NCBI RefSeq assembly: GCF_003258295.1
Contig: NZ_QKYN01000070.1
Span: 1 to 64,000 of the forward strand
Length of the DNA stretch: 64,000 bases
Source: Streptacidiphilus pinicola
Lineage (GTDB): Bacteria; Actinomycetota; Actinomycetes; Streptomycetales; Streptomycetaceae
Direction of reading: 5' to 3'
The translations under genes and the position numbers were made by a program. The notes under the pieces are model-generated. The model did not search any database. It saw nothing but the letters and a program-made list of their open reading frames with translations, and was not told where the DNA came from. Positions 53,911-62,986 of the stretch are shown one piece after another. Each line of letters starts with the position of its first letter. Position 1 is the first letter of the stretch.

Positions 53911-54510
53911 TCAGCTCGGATCCACCGCGCCCCGGCGCGCGTAGCGCCACCAGCAGACGGCCAGGCAGGTGCCGTAGCACCCCACGAACGTCCACAGCGC
54001 TGACGTCACCGAGAAGTTCGCGAACATCGCCGGGATGAAGAAGAACCCGTAGGCGGCGATCACCAGCATCACCGAGTACGGCGTCGAGGTGTCCTGCACC
54101 GCGAAGCCGAGCCAGAGCAGCGGCGCGACCAGCACGAGGGTGCTGAACGCAATCCACCTGCGCCCGCCGACCAGCGGCATGGCGAAGGTGTAGACGATCC
54201 GCAGCGTGCCGCCGGTGATCCCGGGCACGGCGGTGAGCCAGAACAACTGCGAGGCGCTGTACGGGAATCCGACGGCCTGGAGGTTCACCACGGTGACCGA
54301 CCAGACCTGCCAGACCACGAAGCCGAGCAGCAGCGCCGGCACGGAGATCCACAGGTTCCGGGCGGCGACCTTGCGGCCCCGGGTCAACCAGAACGCCTCG
54401 CCCTCGGGCTTCCAGTCGGAGATGGTCCTCCCGGGCCGGTACTGGGCGTCGTCCTGCGACGCTGGTACGGGCTCCGTTTCGGCTGCTGTGCGCTCGCTCA
54501 GCTTCTGCAT
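53911..54510 (-). pseudogene. Internally deleted nitrate/nitrite transporter (NarK-type MFS) remnant
   Basis: A 199-residue open frame from the ATG at 54508-54510, against roughly 440-500 for NarK proteins. Residues 32-150 match the NarK N-terminus (W-x-PE-x-EAFW, NLWISVPALLLGFVVWQVWS core, LFWLTAVPGITGGTLRI). From about residue 152 it jumps to the NarK C-terminal end (AAYGFFFIPAMF...FVGCYGTCLAVCWWRYARR). About 250 residues are missing, and the join near base 54055 keeps the frame. It is very unlikely to transport nitrate. Confidence 0.8.
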
Positions 54511-54581
54511 ACCTCCAGGCCCACGCCGCACCCCGCCGCGAATCTGCGGTGCAACGTCCCGACCTGGGGCTGACGAAAGTC

Positions 54582-55688
54582 CTACTCCTCGACGGCGGGC
54601 GCCAGGGCCCACTTCTCCTCGACCCGGCCCAGGCGCCAGACGGCGAGGGCCACCACCCAGGTGAGCACGAAGAGCCCGACGATCACGAAGCCGACGTTGT
54701 TCAGGTCCAGCCCGGCGATCCAGCCGATCACGCCACCGCTGATGTTCAGCTTCTCGGCCAGCAGGCCGGTCAGCTCGATGCCGCCGATGATCACGGCCAC
54801 GGCCACCGAGAGACCGGTGATGGTGATGTTGTAGTAGACCTTGCGGACCGGCTGCGAGAAGGCCCACTCGTAGGCGAAGTTCATGAACGAGCCGTCGATC
54901 GTGTCCAGCAGCGACATGCCGGCCGCGAACAGGATCGGCAGGGTCAGGATCGCGTACCAGGGCAGCGAGAACGCCGACGCGCCACCCGCGAGCACCAGCA
55001 GCGAGACCTCCGTCGCGGTGTCGAAGCCGAGGCCGAACAGCAGGCCCACCGGGTACATGTGCCAGGACTTGGTGACCGCCCTGGTCACCCGGCCCAGGAT
55101 CCGGTTCATGAAGCCGCGCTTGTTCAGGTGCTCCTCGAGCTCGGTCTCGCTGAAGTCGCCGCCGCGCATCCTCCGGAACACCTTGACGATGCCGACCAGC
55201 ACGACGGTGTTGATGACGGCGATCAGCATCAGGAAGGTGCCGGAGACGGTGGTTCCGATGGTCCCGGCGATGTTCTGCAGCGCGGAGGAGCCGTTCTCGA
55301 CCTGGCCGGCCAGGGCCTTCACGCCGAAGGAGAGCAGCAGGCAGAGGCCGAAGACCACGGAGGAGTGGCCGAGGGAGAACCAGAAGCCGACCGAGAGCGG
55401 GCGCTTCTTCTCGCCCATCAGCTTGCGGGTGGTGTTGTCGATCGCCGCGATGTGGTCGGCGTCGAAGGCGTGGCGCATGCCGAGGGTGTACGCGGTCAGA
55501 CCCATGCCGAGGCCGAAGGCCTGGGTGCCGACCTTGTAGTGGTGCGGGGCGACGATCAACGCCAGGACGCCCCAGCCGACGACGTGCAGCGCGACGACGA
55601 ACGCCGCCATGCCCCCCAGCCGGGCCCACTCGCGCCGGGTCAGAGCGCCCCTGATGCGCGCGATCGTCCCCACCTCAAGCACAGCCAT
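54582..55688 (-). CDS. NiCoT-family nickel/cobalt importer
   Basis: 368 residues with eight probable helices. NiCoT signature motifs are intact: MRHAFDADHIAAIDNTTRK, FWFSLGHSSVVF and LLFGLGFDTATEVSLL. It imports Ni2+ or Co2+ with high affinity, for example for nickel superoxide dismutase or urease in streptomycetes. A Nur-type box lies about 55 bases upstream, so nickel-dependent repression is expected. With the exporter at 12163 the window holds both directions of nickel/cobalt traffic. Confidence 0.93.
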   Translation of the reverse strand: MAVLEVGTIARIRGALTRREWARLGGMAAFVVALHVVGWGVLALIVAPHHYKVGTQAFGLGMGLTAYTLGMRHAFDADHIAAIDNTTRKLMGEKKRPLSVGFWFSLGHSSVVFGLCLLLSFGVKALAGQVENGSSALQNIAGTIGTTVSGTFLMLIAVINTVVLVGIVKVFRRMRGGDFSETELEEHLNKRGFMNRILGRVTRAVTKSWHMYPVGLLFGLGFDTATEVSLLVLAGGASAFSLPWYAILTLPILFAAGMSLLDTIDGSFMNFAYEWAFSQPVRKVYYNITITGLSVAVAVIIGGIELTGLLAEKLNISGGVIGWIAGLDLNNVGFVIVGLFVLTWVVALAVWRLGRVEEKWALAPAVEE

Positions 55689-55741
55689 ACACCCCTCCGC
55701 GGATCGTCTGCCGATCCACCGTAGGGGCTGTTGATATTTAG

Positions 55742-55758
55742 TTGCAAGTCATTCGCAA
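55742..55758. promoter_or_regulatory. Nur (nickel uptake regulator) box of the NiCoT gene
   Basis: TTGCAA-GTCAT-TCGCAA matches the Streptomyces Nur consensus tTGCaa-N5-ttGCAA with the exact N5 spacing and one variant base. It lies in the AT-rich promoter region. Confidence 0.75.
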
Positions 55759-55774
55759 TAGCGAGTGCTTCGCG

Positions 55775-55993
55775 CTACTTCTTGCTCTCCGCGGACGCGG
55801 CGGCCTCGGGAGCGCCGGCCTCGGGCTCCTCCACGAAGTCGACCTTGCCGAGCGAGCGGTTCATCGACTTGAGGATCCACCAGGTGCCCGCACCGAGCGC
55901 GGCGAAGACCAGGAAGCCGAGGATGCCCGGGGTGACCTTGTTCTGGTCCAGGGCGAGCAGAGCGGTGGCGGCGGGGTGCATGGCAGTGTTCAC
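55775..55993 (-). CDS. Small membrane protein of unknown function
   Basis: 72 residues, GTG start. One membrane helix (about 23-41, ILGFLVFAALGAGTWWIL) leads to a short basic patch, then an acidic/Ala-rich tail ending in KK. The conserved position directly after mca suggests a constant actinobacterial neighbour. No function is assigned. mca lies 12 bases upstream, so the two are probably co-transcribed. Confidence 0.7.
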   Translation of the reverse strand: MNTAMHPAATALLALDQNKVTPGILGFLVFAALGAGTWWILKSMNRSLGKVDFVEEPEAGAPEAAASAESKK

Positions 55994-56005
55994 GAGTCCA
56001 TCGTC

Positions 56006-56893
56006 TCAGGCGCCGTTGGGGATCTTGGCGGCGATCCCCTGGAAGAGGTCGTCCTCCGGGATCGACGAGTCGACCAGCGAACGGGCCAGCTCGTAGTCCT
56101 CCGTCGGCCACACCTCGCGCTGGATGTCCAGCGGCACCCGGAACCACGGGCCGTCCGGGTCGATCTGCGTGGCGTGGGCGATCAGCGCCTTGTCACGGAC
56201 CTCGAAGAAGTCGCCGCAGGGCACCCGGGTGGTGATCTCGCGCGGCGCGCGGTCCGACTGCTCCCAGCGCGCGATCCACTCCTTGTAGGGGGACTCCAGG
56301 CCGCGCGCGTTCATCGCCGCGTCCAGCGCCCTGATCCGCTCCAGGGAGATGCCCTGGTTGTAGTAGACCTTCAGCGGCTGCCACGGCTCGCCCGCCTCGG
56401 GGTACGCGTCCGGGTCGCCCGCCTTGTCGAAGGCCAGCATGGTGATCTTGTGGGTCATGATGTGATCGGGGTGCGGGTAGCCGCCGTTCTCGTCGTACGT
56501 GGTGATCACGTGCGGCCGGAACTCACGGATCAGCTTGACCAGCGCACCGGCGGCCACCTCCACCGGCTGGAGCGCGAAGCACCCCTCCGGCAACGGCGGC
56601 AGCGGGTCGCCCTCCGGCAGGCCGGAGTCGACAAAGCCCAGCCAGGCCTGCTTGACGCCGAGGATCTCCCGCGCGGCGTCCATCTCCTTGGCCCGCACCT
56701 CGTGGATGTTCTCCTCGATCCACGGGTCGCCCTGGAGCTTCGGGTTCAGCACCGAACCGCGCTCGCCCCCCGTACATGTGGCGACGAGCACGTCGACGCC
56801 GCGCGCCACGTACATCGCCATGGTGGCCGCGCCCTTGCTGGACTCGTCGTCCGGGTGCGCGTGCACCGCCATCAGTCGCAACTGCTCAGTCAC
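56006..56893 (-). CDS. mca: Mycothiol S-conjugate amidase
   Basis: 295 residues, LmbE/PIG-L zinc hydrolase fold. Zinc site HAHPDDESSKGAA at 11-23 and the distal His in GGYPHPDHIMTHK. Mca cleaves mycothiol S-conjugates of electrophiles and drugs to mercapturic acids that are exported. The full length and the ENIHEVRAKEMDAAREILG region (core cited) distinguish it from MshB. Presence of mca confirms a mycothiol-producing actinobacterium. Confidence 0.94.
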   Translation of the reverse strand: MTEQLRLMAVHAHPDDESSKGAATMAMYVARGVDVLVATCTGGERGSVLNPKLQGDPWIEENIHEVRAKEMDAAREILGVKQAWLGFVDSGLPEGDPLPPLPEGCFALQPVEVAAGALVKLIREFRPHVITTYDENGGYPHPDHIMTHKITMLAFDKAGDPDAYPEAGEPWQPLKVYYNQGISLERIRALDAAMNARGLESPYKEWIARWEQSDRAPREITTRVPCGDFFEVRDKALIAHATQIDPDGPWFRVPLDIQREVWPTEDYELARSLVDSSIPEDDLFQGIAAKIPNGA

Positions 56894-56999
56894 TGCCCCT
56901 GTGCCCTTCGTCTTCGGTACAGACTCCTATAGTGACGGACGGGGGTATGCCGTTCATTCCGCGATCATGCGCGGAACCCCTGAAGGAGGCCAAAGTCCG

Positions 57000-57410
57000 A
57001 TGGCGGATACCACTCCGGACGTACGACCGGTGCGACCGCCCGAGGGGCGCTACGGCCGCCGCGACGAGAAGCAGGCGCGCACCCGCGGCAAGCGCGTCTA
57101 CTACGTCACGGTCGCGCTGGTGGTCGCCCTGGTCGCCGCGATCGGCTACAAGTACGCCTCCGGCCAGAGCGTCAACGGCGAGCTGCAGACCTTCCAGGTG
57201 ATCTCCGACCACGAGGTCAGGATCACTCTTCAGGTGAGCAAGCCGAGCGACCAGGCCGCCTCCTGCACGGTGCGCTCGCGCGACGCGAACGGCGACGAGG
57301 TCGGCCGGGTCAGCGTGTCGATCCCCAAGGGCAGCGGCGACGCGCAGACCACGGTGCTGCTGAAGACCACCGCCCGCGGCACCACCGGCGAGCTCGTCGG
57401 CTGCTCGTGA
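57000..57410 (+). CDS. DUF4307 single-pass membrane protein
   Basis: 136 residues from the ATG at 57000, which has GAAGGAGG upstream at 56982-56989. A basic cytoplasmic N-terminus (about 1-34) is followed by one membrane helix (VYYVTVALVVALVAAIGY) and a small beta-rich outer domain with a Cys at either end (C91-region and the last residues). Family function is unknown. It is divergent from mca; TATAGT at 56928-56933 is a likely -10 for this strand. Confidence 0.82.
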   Translation: MADTTPDVRPVRPPEGRYGRRDEKQARTRGKRVYYVTVALVVALVAAIGYKYASGQSVNGELQTFQVISDHEVRITLQVSKPSDQAASCTVRSRDANGDEVGRVSVSIPKGSGDAQTTVLLKTTARGTTGELVGCS

Positions 57411-57539
57411 CCGCCTCTGACCGCTTCCGCTCCTGACCGCCTCTCCTGACTCTTCGCTCCGGAATTGTTAGGCTTGTGGTTTCGTCCGTTCCGACCGAGC
57501 GGGCGATGATTTGTATCCCAGTACCTACGAGGAGCACCA

Positions 57540-58037
57540 GTGACCCAGACCAGCGACAACGTCACCTGGCTCACCCAGGAGGCGTACAACCAGCTCCGTG
57601 CCGAGCTGGAGCACCTGTCGGGTCCGGCACGCAACGAGATCGCGCAGAAGATCGAGCAGGCCCGCGAGGAAGGCGATCTCAAGGAGAACGCCGGCTACCA
57701 CGCCGCGCGCGAGGAGCAGGGAAAGATGGAGCTGCGCATCCGCCAGCTCACTCAGCTCCTGGAGCGCGCGAAGGTCGGCGAGGCCCCGGCGGACAACGGC
57801 ATCGTCGGTCCGGGCATGGTCGTGACCATCGCCTTCGACGGCGACCTGGACGACACCATGACCTTCCTGCTCGGCTCGCGCGAGGCCGCGTCCGGCGACA
57901 TCGAGGTCTACTCCCCGCAGTCGCCGCTGGGCCGCGCGATCGTCGGCCAGAAGGTCGGCGCGGACGTCTCCTACGAGCTCCCGAACGGCCGCAAGGCGAA
58001 CGTGAAGATCACCGACGCGCGGCCTTTCACCGGCTGA
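57540..58037 (+). CDS. greA: Transcription elongation factor GreA
   Basis: 165 residues from a GTG with GAGGAG upstream. N-terminal coiled coil with the acidic tip (EEGDLKENAGYHAAREEQG core, Asp and Glu that reach the RNA polymerase secondary channel), then a C-terminal FKBP-like domain with SPLGRAIVGQKVGADVSYELP. It restarts backtracked polymerase by stimulating transcript cleavage. TTAGGCT near 57468 is a probable -10. The gene is closed by a hairpin that overlaps the convergent ABC permease gene. Confidence 0.95.
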   Translation: MTQTSDNVTWLTQEAYNQLRAELEHLSGPARNEIAQKIEQAREEGDLKENAGYHAAREEQGKMELRIRQLTQLLERAKVGEAPADNGIVGPGMVVTIAFDGDLDDTMTFLLGSREAASGDIEVYSPQSPLGRAIVGQKVGADVSYELPNGRKANVKITDARPFTG

Positions 58038-58072
58038 CGGCTTTCCCGGGCTGAGTCCCGGCTGCTCCACCC

Positions 58073-58112
58073 GTACCGCTCCGTGACGGCTCACGCCGTC
58101 GCGGAGCGGTAC
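58073..58112. terminator. Hairpin at the greA / ABC permease junction
   Basis: GTACCGCTCCG (58073-58083) pairs with CGGAGCGGTAC (58102-58112), continued by a wobble pair and GACGGC/GCCGTC inside. It overlaps the last codons of the permease gene and serves greA. Confidence 0.8.
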
Positions 58113-58939
58113 TTGCGTACGGACAGGTACGAGAAGACCGCCATGATCAGCAGCGACCAGCCGATCGAGACCCAGACGGCGTGCTCCATCGGCCACGAGT
58201 TCGTCGGCGCGCCCGTCGGGTTGCCGAACAGCTCGCGGCAGGCCTGGACGGTGGCGCTGAACGGGTTCCAGTAGGCGACCGCCTGGAGCCAGCCCGGCAT
58301 GCTCGACACCGGCACGAACGCGTTCGAGACGAAGGTCAGCGGGAACAGCCAGATCAGACCGGCCGAGGTGGCCGCCTCGGGGCTGCGCACCGAGAGCCCG
58401 ATCAGCGCACCGATCCAGGAGAAGGCGTAGCCGAGCAGGAGCAGCAGCGCGAAGGCGCCGAGCGCCTTCAGGAAGCCGTTGTTGAACCGCCACCCGACGA
58501 TGAACGCCACAATCGCCAGCACCAGCACGGTGAACGCGGTCTGCACCAGATCGGCGATGGTGCGGCCGACCAGCACCGAGGAGCGGGCCATCGGCAGCGA
58601 CCGGAACCGGTCGACCAGCCCCTTGGTCATGTCCTCCGCGATGCCCGCCGAGGCGCCGGCCACGGCGAAGGTGACGGTCTGCGCGAAGATGCCGGCCATC
58701 AGGTACTGCTTGTAGGCGTTGCTGTCCCCGCCGGGCACCGCGATCGCGCCGCCCATCACGTAGGTGAAGAGCAGCACGAACATGACCGGCTGCATCAGCC
58801 CGAAGACCACGATCTCGGGGATCCGGGTCATCCGGCGCAGGTTCCGCTTGGCGACCACCCACGAGTCGCGCAGCATCCCGACGACGCCGCCGCGGATCTG
58901 CCGCGGCGCGGCGCCGGTGGTGAGCGTGGTGGCGGTCAT
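58091..58939 (-). CDS. ABC-2 type permease, DrrB-like
   Basis: 282 residues with six probable helices. Family features: MTRIPEIVVFGLMQPVMFVLLF core near 38-60, the loop GGDSNAYKQYLMAGIFAQTV, DMTKGLVDRFRSLPMARSSVLVGR (core cited) and FVSNAFVPVSSMPGWLQAVAYWNPFS near the end. It overlaps the ATPase gene by four bases and forms one exporter with it. DrrAB-type pairs export hydrophobic compounds or lipids; the substrate is unknown and no biosynthetic genes are beside it. Confidence 0.9.
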   Translation of the reverse strand: MTATTLTTGAAPRQIRGGVVGMLRDSWVVAKRNLRRMTRIPEIVVFGLMQPVMFVLLFTYVMGGAIAVPGGDSNAYKQYLMAGIFAQTVTFAVAGASAGIAEDMTKGLVDRFRSLPMARSSVLVGRTIADLVQTAFTVLVLAIVAFIVGWRFNNGFLKALGAFALLLLLGYAFSWIGALIGLSVRSPEAATSAGLIWLFPLTFVSNAFVPVSSMPGWLQAVAYWNPFSATVQACRELFGNPTGAPTNSWPMEHAVWVSIGWSLLIMAVFSYLSVRKYRSATA

Positions 58940-59952
58940 ACCCGGGCCTTCTTCCTGCTGGTCGCGGTCTCCGCCTCGGGGCTCTCCGTCTCGGCGACGG
59001 CCTCGTCGGACTCGGTCACGTGGCCGGTCAGCGAGAGGAAGACGTCGTCGAGGGTGGGCCGGCGCAGCCCGATGTCGTGGATCAGGATCTCGCGTGCGTC
59101 CAGCTCCCGGATCACGTCCGCGAGCACCCGGGCGCCGCCGGTCACCGGCACGGTGATCCGGCGGGTGTGCGGCTCGACGGTGGGCTCACCGATCGCATAG
59201 GGGCTGAGCGCGTCCACGGCCAGCGGCAGCGCGGCCGAGTCCGTCACCACGACCTCGACGCGCTCGCCGCCGATCTGCGCCTTCAGCTGGTCCGCGGTGC
59301 CGCGCGCGATCACCCGGCCGTGGTCCACGACAGCGATGTCGTGGGCGAGCCGGTCGGCCTCCTCCAGGTACTGCGTGGTCAGCAGCAGCGTGGTGCCCTC
59401 GGCGACCAGCTGCTCGATGACCTCCCACAGCGCCATCCGGTTGCGCGGGTCCAGCCCGGTGGTCGGCTCGTCCAGGAACATCACCGGCGGCCGGACCACC
59501 AGCGCGGCGGCCAGGTCGAGGCGGCGGCGCATACCGCCGGAGTAGGTCTTGGCGATCCGGCCCGCGGCGTCGGCGAGATTGAACCACTCCAGCAGCTCTT
59601 TGGCCCGGGCCTTCGCCTCGCGTGCGGACATCTGGTAGAGCTCGCCGACCATCTGCAGGTTCTCCTGCCCGGTCAGGTACTCGTCCACCGCGGCGTACTG
59701 CCCGGACAGGCCGATGAGGCTGCGGACCTTGTCCGGGTGCTTCAGCACGTCGACGCCGGCGACGGTGGCCCGCCCGGAGTCGGGACGCAGCAGCGTGGTG
59801 AGCACGCGCACCGTCGTGGTCTTCCCGGCCCCGTTGGGGCCGAGCAGCCCCAGCACGGTGCCCTCCGGCACGTCCAGATCCACACCGTCGAGCGCCCGCA
59901 CGTCCCCGAAGGTCCGCACCAGCCCCTCGGCGGAGATGGCTGCCTCGCTCAT
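58936..59952 (-). CDS. ABC transporter ATPase, DrrA-like
   Basis: 338 residues. Walker A is GPNGAGKTTTVRVL, the Q-loop lies near LSGQYAAVDEYLTG, the ABC signature is YSGGMRRRLDLAAAL, and Walker B is VMFLDEPTTGLDP. The C-terminal extension (about 225-338), including LRRPTLDDVFLSLTG, is the DrrA-type regulatory domain. It lies upstream of and overlaps the permease gene. The last 30 residues are acidic and variable. Confidence 0.92.
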   Translation of the reverse strand: MSEAAISAEGLVRTFGDVRALDGVDLDVPEGTVLGLLGPNGAGKTTTVRVLTTLLRPDSGRATVAGVDVLKHPDKVRSLIGLSGQYAAVDEYLTGQENLQMVGELYQMSAREAKARAKELLEWFNLADAAGRIAKTYSGGMRRRLDLAAALVVRPPVMFLDEPTTGLDPRNRMALWEVIEQLVAEGTTLLLTTQYLEEADRLAHDIAVVDHGRVIARGTADQLKAQIGGERVEVVVTDSAALPLAVDALSPYAIGEPTVEPHTRRITVPVTGGARVLADVIRELDAREILIHDIGLRRPTLDDVFLSLTGHVTESDEAVAETESPEAETATSRKKARV

Positions 59953-60031
59953 CGACCCGACTCCCCTCGGAGATCATCTGTGCGATCTCCCCAAGGGTAT
60001 GCGGCAGCACCGACAGGGGCGCGGGGAACCG

Positions 60032-61249
60032 CTATGCCTGCGACAAGACCACGTAGCCGGCCTCCCGGAGTTCGCCGACCACGGAGGCGCAGTGCTCGGT
60101 GCCCTTGGTCTCCAGGTGGAGGTCGACCTCGGCCTCGCCGATGCCGAGCTTGGGGTCGGTGCGGACGTGGGCGACGTCCACCACGTTGGCGTCCGTGCGC
60201 GACAGCACACTGAGCAGGTCGGCCAGCGCGCCCGGGCGGTCGTTGATGCGGAGGCGGAGCGACAGGTAGCGGCCTGCGGCCGCCATGCCGTGGCGCAGGA
60301 CCCGCTGCATCAGCAGCGGGTCGATGTTGCCGCCGGAGAGGACCGCGACGACCGGGCCCTCGATCTCCGCGCCGTGCTCCAGCAGCGCCGCCACCGGGCT
60401 CGCACCCGCCGGCTCGACGACGAGCTTGGCACGTTCGAGGCAGACCAGCAGGGCGCGCGCCAGCGCGTCCTCGCTGACGGTCAGCACCCCGTCCGCGAGC
60501 TGGTTGATGATCTGGAACGGGATGTCCCCGGGTCGGCGGACCTGGATGCCGTCGGCCATCGTCGCGCACTTCTCCAGCGTCACCGGGCGTCCGGCCCGCA
60601 GCGACGGCGGGTACGCGGCCGCGTCGGCCGCCTGGACGCCGATCACCCGCACGTCGGGGCGCACCTGCTTGACCGCGGTGGCCACTCCCGCGAGCAGACC
60701 GCCGCCGCCGGTGCCGACCAGGATGGTCCGCACCTCGGGGCACTGCTCCAGGATCTCCAGGCCGACGGTGCCCTGCCCGGCCACGATGTCGGGGTGGTCG
60801 AACGGGTGGATGAAGACCGCGCCGGTCGTCTCGGCGTACTGCAGCGCCGCTTCCAGCGTCGCGTCGAAGTGGTCGCCGACCAGGCGGACGTCCGCGCCGT
60901 AGTCGCGGGTCGCGGCGACCTTGGGGAGCGGCGCGGCGACGGGCATGAAGACGGTGGAGCGGACCCCGAGCGTGTTCGCCGCGAGCGCCACGCCCTGCGC
61001 GTGGTTGCCCGCGCTCGCCGCGACCACGCCGGCCGCGCGCTCGGCGGGCGAGAGCCCGGCGATCCGCACGTAGGCGCCACGCAGCTTGAACGAACCGGTG
61101 CGCTGCAGGTTCTCGCACTTGAGCTGGACCGGGGCGCCGATCAGCGAGGAGAGGTAGCGGCTGCTCTCCATCGGGGTGATCCGGGCGAGACCGGAGAGCA
61201 TCTTGTGGGCCCCTCGCACGTCGTCGAGGGTGATCGGCCAGGCGTTCAT
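60032..61249 (-). CDS. ilvA: Threonine ammonia-lyase with ACT domain
   Basis: 405 residues. PLP Lys is K55 in RTGSFKLRGAY; the phosphate loop is GTGGGGLLAGVA. The C-terminal ACT domain (about 330-405) includes YLSLRLRINDRPGALADLLSVL (core cited). It deaminates threonine to 2-oxobutanoate, feeding isoleucine synthesis or propionyl-CoA supply. The ACT domain is of the single, shorter type often found in catabolic or less inhibited forms, so biosynthetic versus catabolic use is open. A fragment of the AGGGGCGCGGGG element lies just after the stop. Confidence 0.92.
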   Translation of the reverse strand: MNAWPITLDDVRGAHKMLSGLARITPMESSRYLSSLIGAPVQLKCENLQRTGSFKLRGAYVRIAGLSPAERAAGVVAASAGNHAQGVALAANTLGVRSTVFMPVAAPLPKVAATRDYGADVRLVGDHFDATLEAALQYAETTGAVFIHPFDHPDIVAGQGTVGLEILEQCPEVRTILVGTGGGGLLAGVATAVKQVRPDVRVIGVQAADAAAYPPSLRAGRPVTLEKCATMADGIQVRRPGDIPFQIINQLADGVLTVSEDALARALLVCLERAKLVVEPAGASPVAALLEHGAEIEGPVVAVLSGGNIDPLLMQRVLRHGMAAAGRYLSLRLRINDRPGALADLLSVLSRTDANVVDVAHVRTDPKLGIGEAEVDLHLETKGTEHCASVVGELREAGYVVLSQA

Positions 61250-61319
61250 GGGTTCAGCCTAGGGCCTGGCGCGGATACGCTCGGAGAGCTCAGCCGAACG
61301 ACAGAACGCGACGATTTCG

Positions 61320-61802
61320 ATGCCCGATGACAGCGCCCCGGAGCTCGCCCGGGACCCCGCCTCCGCCGAGCTGTACGACCAGCTCCAGTACCAGGTCGCG
61401 ATCTTCGCGCGCCGGGTCGAGCAGGCACGGATCGGCGCGCTCGGCGAGCAGCGCAACTCCATGGACCGGGCGGCGTTCCTGCTGCTGCACCGGCTGGACC
61501 GGACCGGCGCCGTGGGCGTCAAGGCGCTGGCCCAGGCGATGGGCATCGACTCGTCCACGGTGACCCGTCAGGTCGCCCCGCTGGTCGACTGCGGCCTGGT
61601 GGACCGGGTGCCCAACCCCGACGACGGCCGGGCCGTGCTGCTGGAGCTGTCCGCGCGGGGGCGGCAGCGGCTGGAGGAGGTCCGCGGCTCGCGGCAGGAC
61701 CTGATGCGGGTGCTGCTGGCCGACTGGCCGGCGGAGGACCGGGAGACCTTCGTGGCGCTGCTGACCCGCTTCAACCAGTCCATCGAGGCGCACCGGCCCT
61801 GA
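61320..61802 (+). CDS. MarR-family transcriptional regulator
   Basis: 160 residues. The winged helix spans about 50-115: MDRAAFLLLHRLDRTGAVGVKALAQAMGIDSSTVTRQVAPLVDCGLV (core cited) and the wing DRVPNPDDGRAVLLELSARGR. It is divergent from ilvA, 70 bases between the starts, but MarR proteins often act on distant targets. The stop codon lies in the loop of a strong hairpin. Confidence 0.9.
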   Translation: MPDDSAPELARDPASAELYDQLQYQVAIFARRVEQARIGALGEQRNSMDRAAFLLLHRLDRTGAVGVKALAQAMGIDSSTVTRQVAPLVDCGLVDRVPNPDDGRAVLLELSARGRQRLEEVRGSRQDLMRVLLADWPAEDRETFVALLTRFNQSIEAHRP

Positions 61803-61820
61803 CGGCCGGTGCGCCTCGAT
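61782..61820. terminator. 17-bp perfect hairpin between marR-type gene and metB
   Basis: Arms 61782-61798 and 61804-61820 pair perfectly around a 5-base loop that contains the TGA of the MarR gene. It serves both convergent genes. Confidence 0.9.
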
Positions 61821-61828
61821 CGACGTCG

Positions 61829-62986
61829 TCAGCCGAGCGCGCGCTGCAGGTCCGCCAGCAGGTCGTCGACGGACTCGATGCCGACGGAGAGCCGGACCAG
61901 GTCGTTCGGCACCTCCAGCGCGGAGCCCGCCGCCGAGGCGTGGGTCATCCGGCCCGGGTGCTCGATCAGCGACTCGACGCCGCCGAGGGACTCGCCGAGG
62001 GTGAACAGCTCGGCCCGGTTGCAGACCTGGACCGCCGCCTCCTCGCCGTCGCGGTGGCGGAAGGAGACCATGCCGCCGAAGGCGCGCATCTGCTTGGCCG
62101 CGATCTCGTGGCCGGGGTGCTCCGGCAGGCCCGGGTAGAGCACCTGGGCGATCTTCGGGTGGCCGGTCAGGAACTCCGCGATCCGCGCGGCGTTGGCGCT
62201 GTGACGGTCCATCCGGACACCGAGGGTCTTGATGCCGCGCATGACCAGCCAGGAGTCGAACGGCCCGGCCACCGCGCCCATCGCGTTCTGGTGGTACGCC
62301 AACTCCTCGCCCAGCGCGGCGTCGTCGGTCACCAGCGCGCCGCCGACGACGTCGGAGTGGCCGCCCATGTACTTGGTGGTCGAGTACACGACCACGTCCG
62401 CGCCGAGCGCGAGCGGCTGCTGCAGGTAGGGGCTGGCGAAGGTGTTGTCGACCACCAGCAGCGCGCCGGTGTCGTGCGAGATGTGCGCGAGCGCAGAGAT
62501 GTCGGCGATCCCGAGCAGCGGGTTGCTGGGCGTCTCCGTCCAGATCACCTTGGTGTTCGGGCGGACCGCGGCGCGCACGCTCTCGGGGTCGTGGGTGTTG
62601 GCGACCGACCACTCGACGCCCCAGCGCGAGAGCACCTTGGAGAAGAGCCGGAAGGTGCCGCCGTAGGCGTCGTTGGGGATGACGATGTGGTCACCGGGCT
62701 TGGTGACCGTGCGCAGCAGAGTGTCCTCGGCGGCCAGCCCGGAGGCGAAGGCGAGACCTCGTCTGCCGCCGTCCAGCGCGGCGAGGTTCTCCTCCAGCGC
62801 GGTGCGGGTGGGGTTGGCGGAGCGGCTGTACTCGTAGCCGCCGCGGAGGCCGCCGACGCCGTCCTGCTTGTAGGTGGAGACCTGGTAGATGGGGGTGACC
62901 ACGGCCCCGGTCTGCGGGTCCGCCTCCTGCCCGGCATGGATGGCCAGAGTCTCGAAGGCGTAGTGATGCTGCTCGTGCTCGCTCAT
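61829..62986 (-). CDS. metB: Cystathionine gamma-synthase
   Basis: 385 residues, Cys/Met-metabolism PLP family. PLP Lys is K205 in VYSTTKYMGGHSD. The N-terminal FETLAIHAGQEADPQTGAVVTPIYQVSTY (core cited) and EYSRSANPTR are typical. It joins an O-acyl-homoserine with cysteine to cystathionine; paralogues act as cystathionine gamma-lyases, and the two cannot be separated safely by eye. No SAM riboswitch is visible in the 111-base gap upstream. Confidence 0.9.
   Translation of the reverse strand: MSEHEQHHYAFETLAIHAGQEADPQTGAVVTPIYQVSTYKQDGVGGLRGGYEYSRSANPTRTALEENLAALDGGRRGLAFASGLAAEDTLLRTVTKPGDHIVIPNDAYGGTFRLFSKVLSRWGVEWSVANTHDPESVRAAVRPNTKVIWTETPSNPLLGIADISALAHISHDTGALLVVDNTFASPYLQQPLALGADVVVYSTTKYMGGHSDVVGGALVTDDAALGEELAYHQNAMGAVAGPFDSWLVMRGIKTLGVRMDRHSANAARIAEFLTGHPKIAQVLYPGLPEHPGHEIAAKQMRAFGGMVSFRHRDGEEAAVQVCNRAELFTLGESLGGVESLIEHPGRMTHASAAGSALEVPNDLVRLSVGIESVDDLLADLQRALG

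Noticed and set aside
53911-55629. Extension of the narK remnant frame to a 572-residue protein
   Set aside because: The extra part is antisense-frame sequence over the NiCoT gene, and translates to Arg/Gly-rich text. The real start is the ATG at 54510 where NarK similarity begins.
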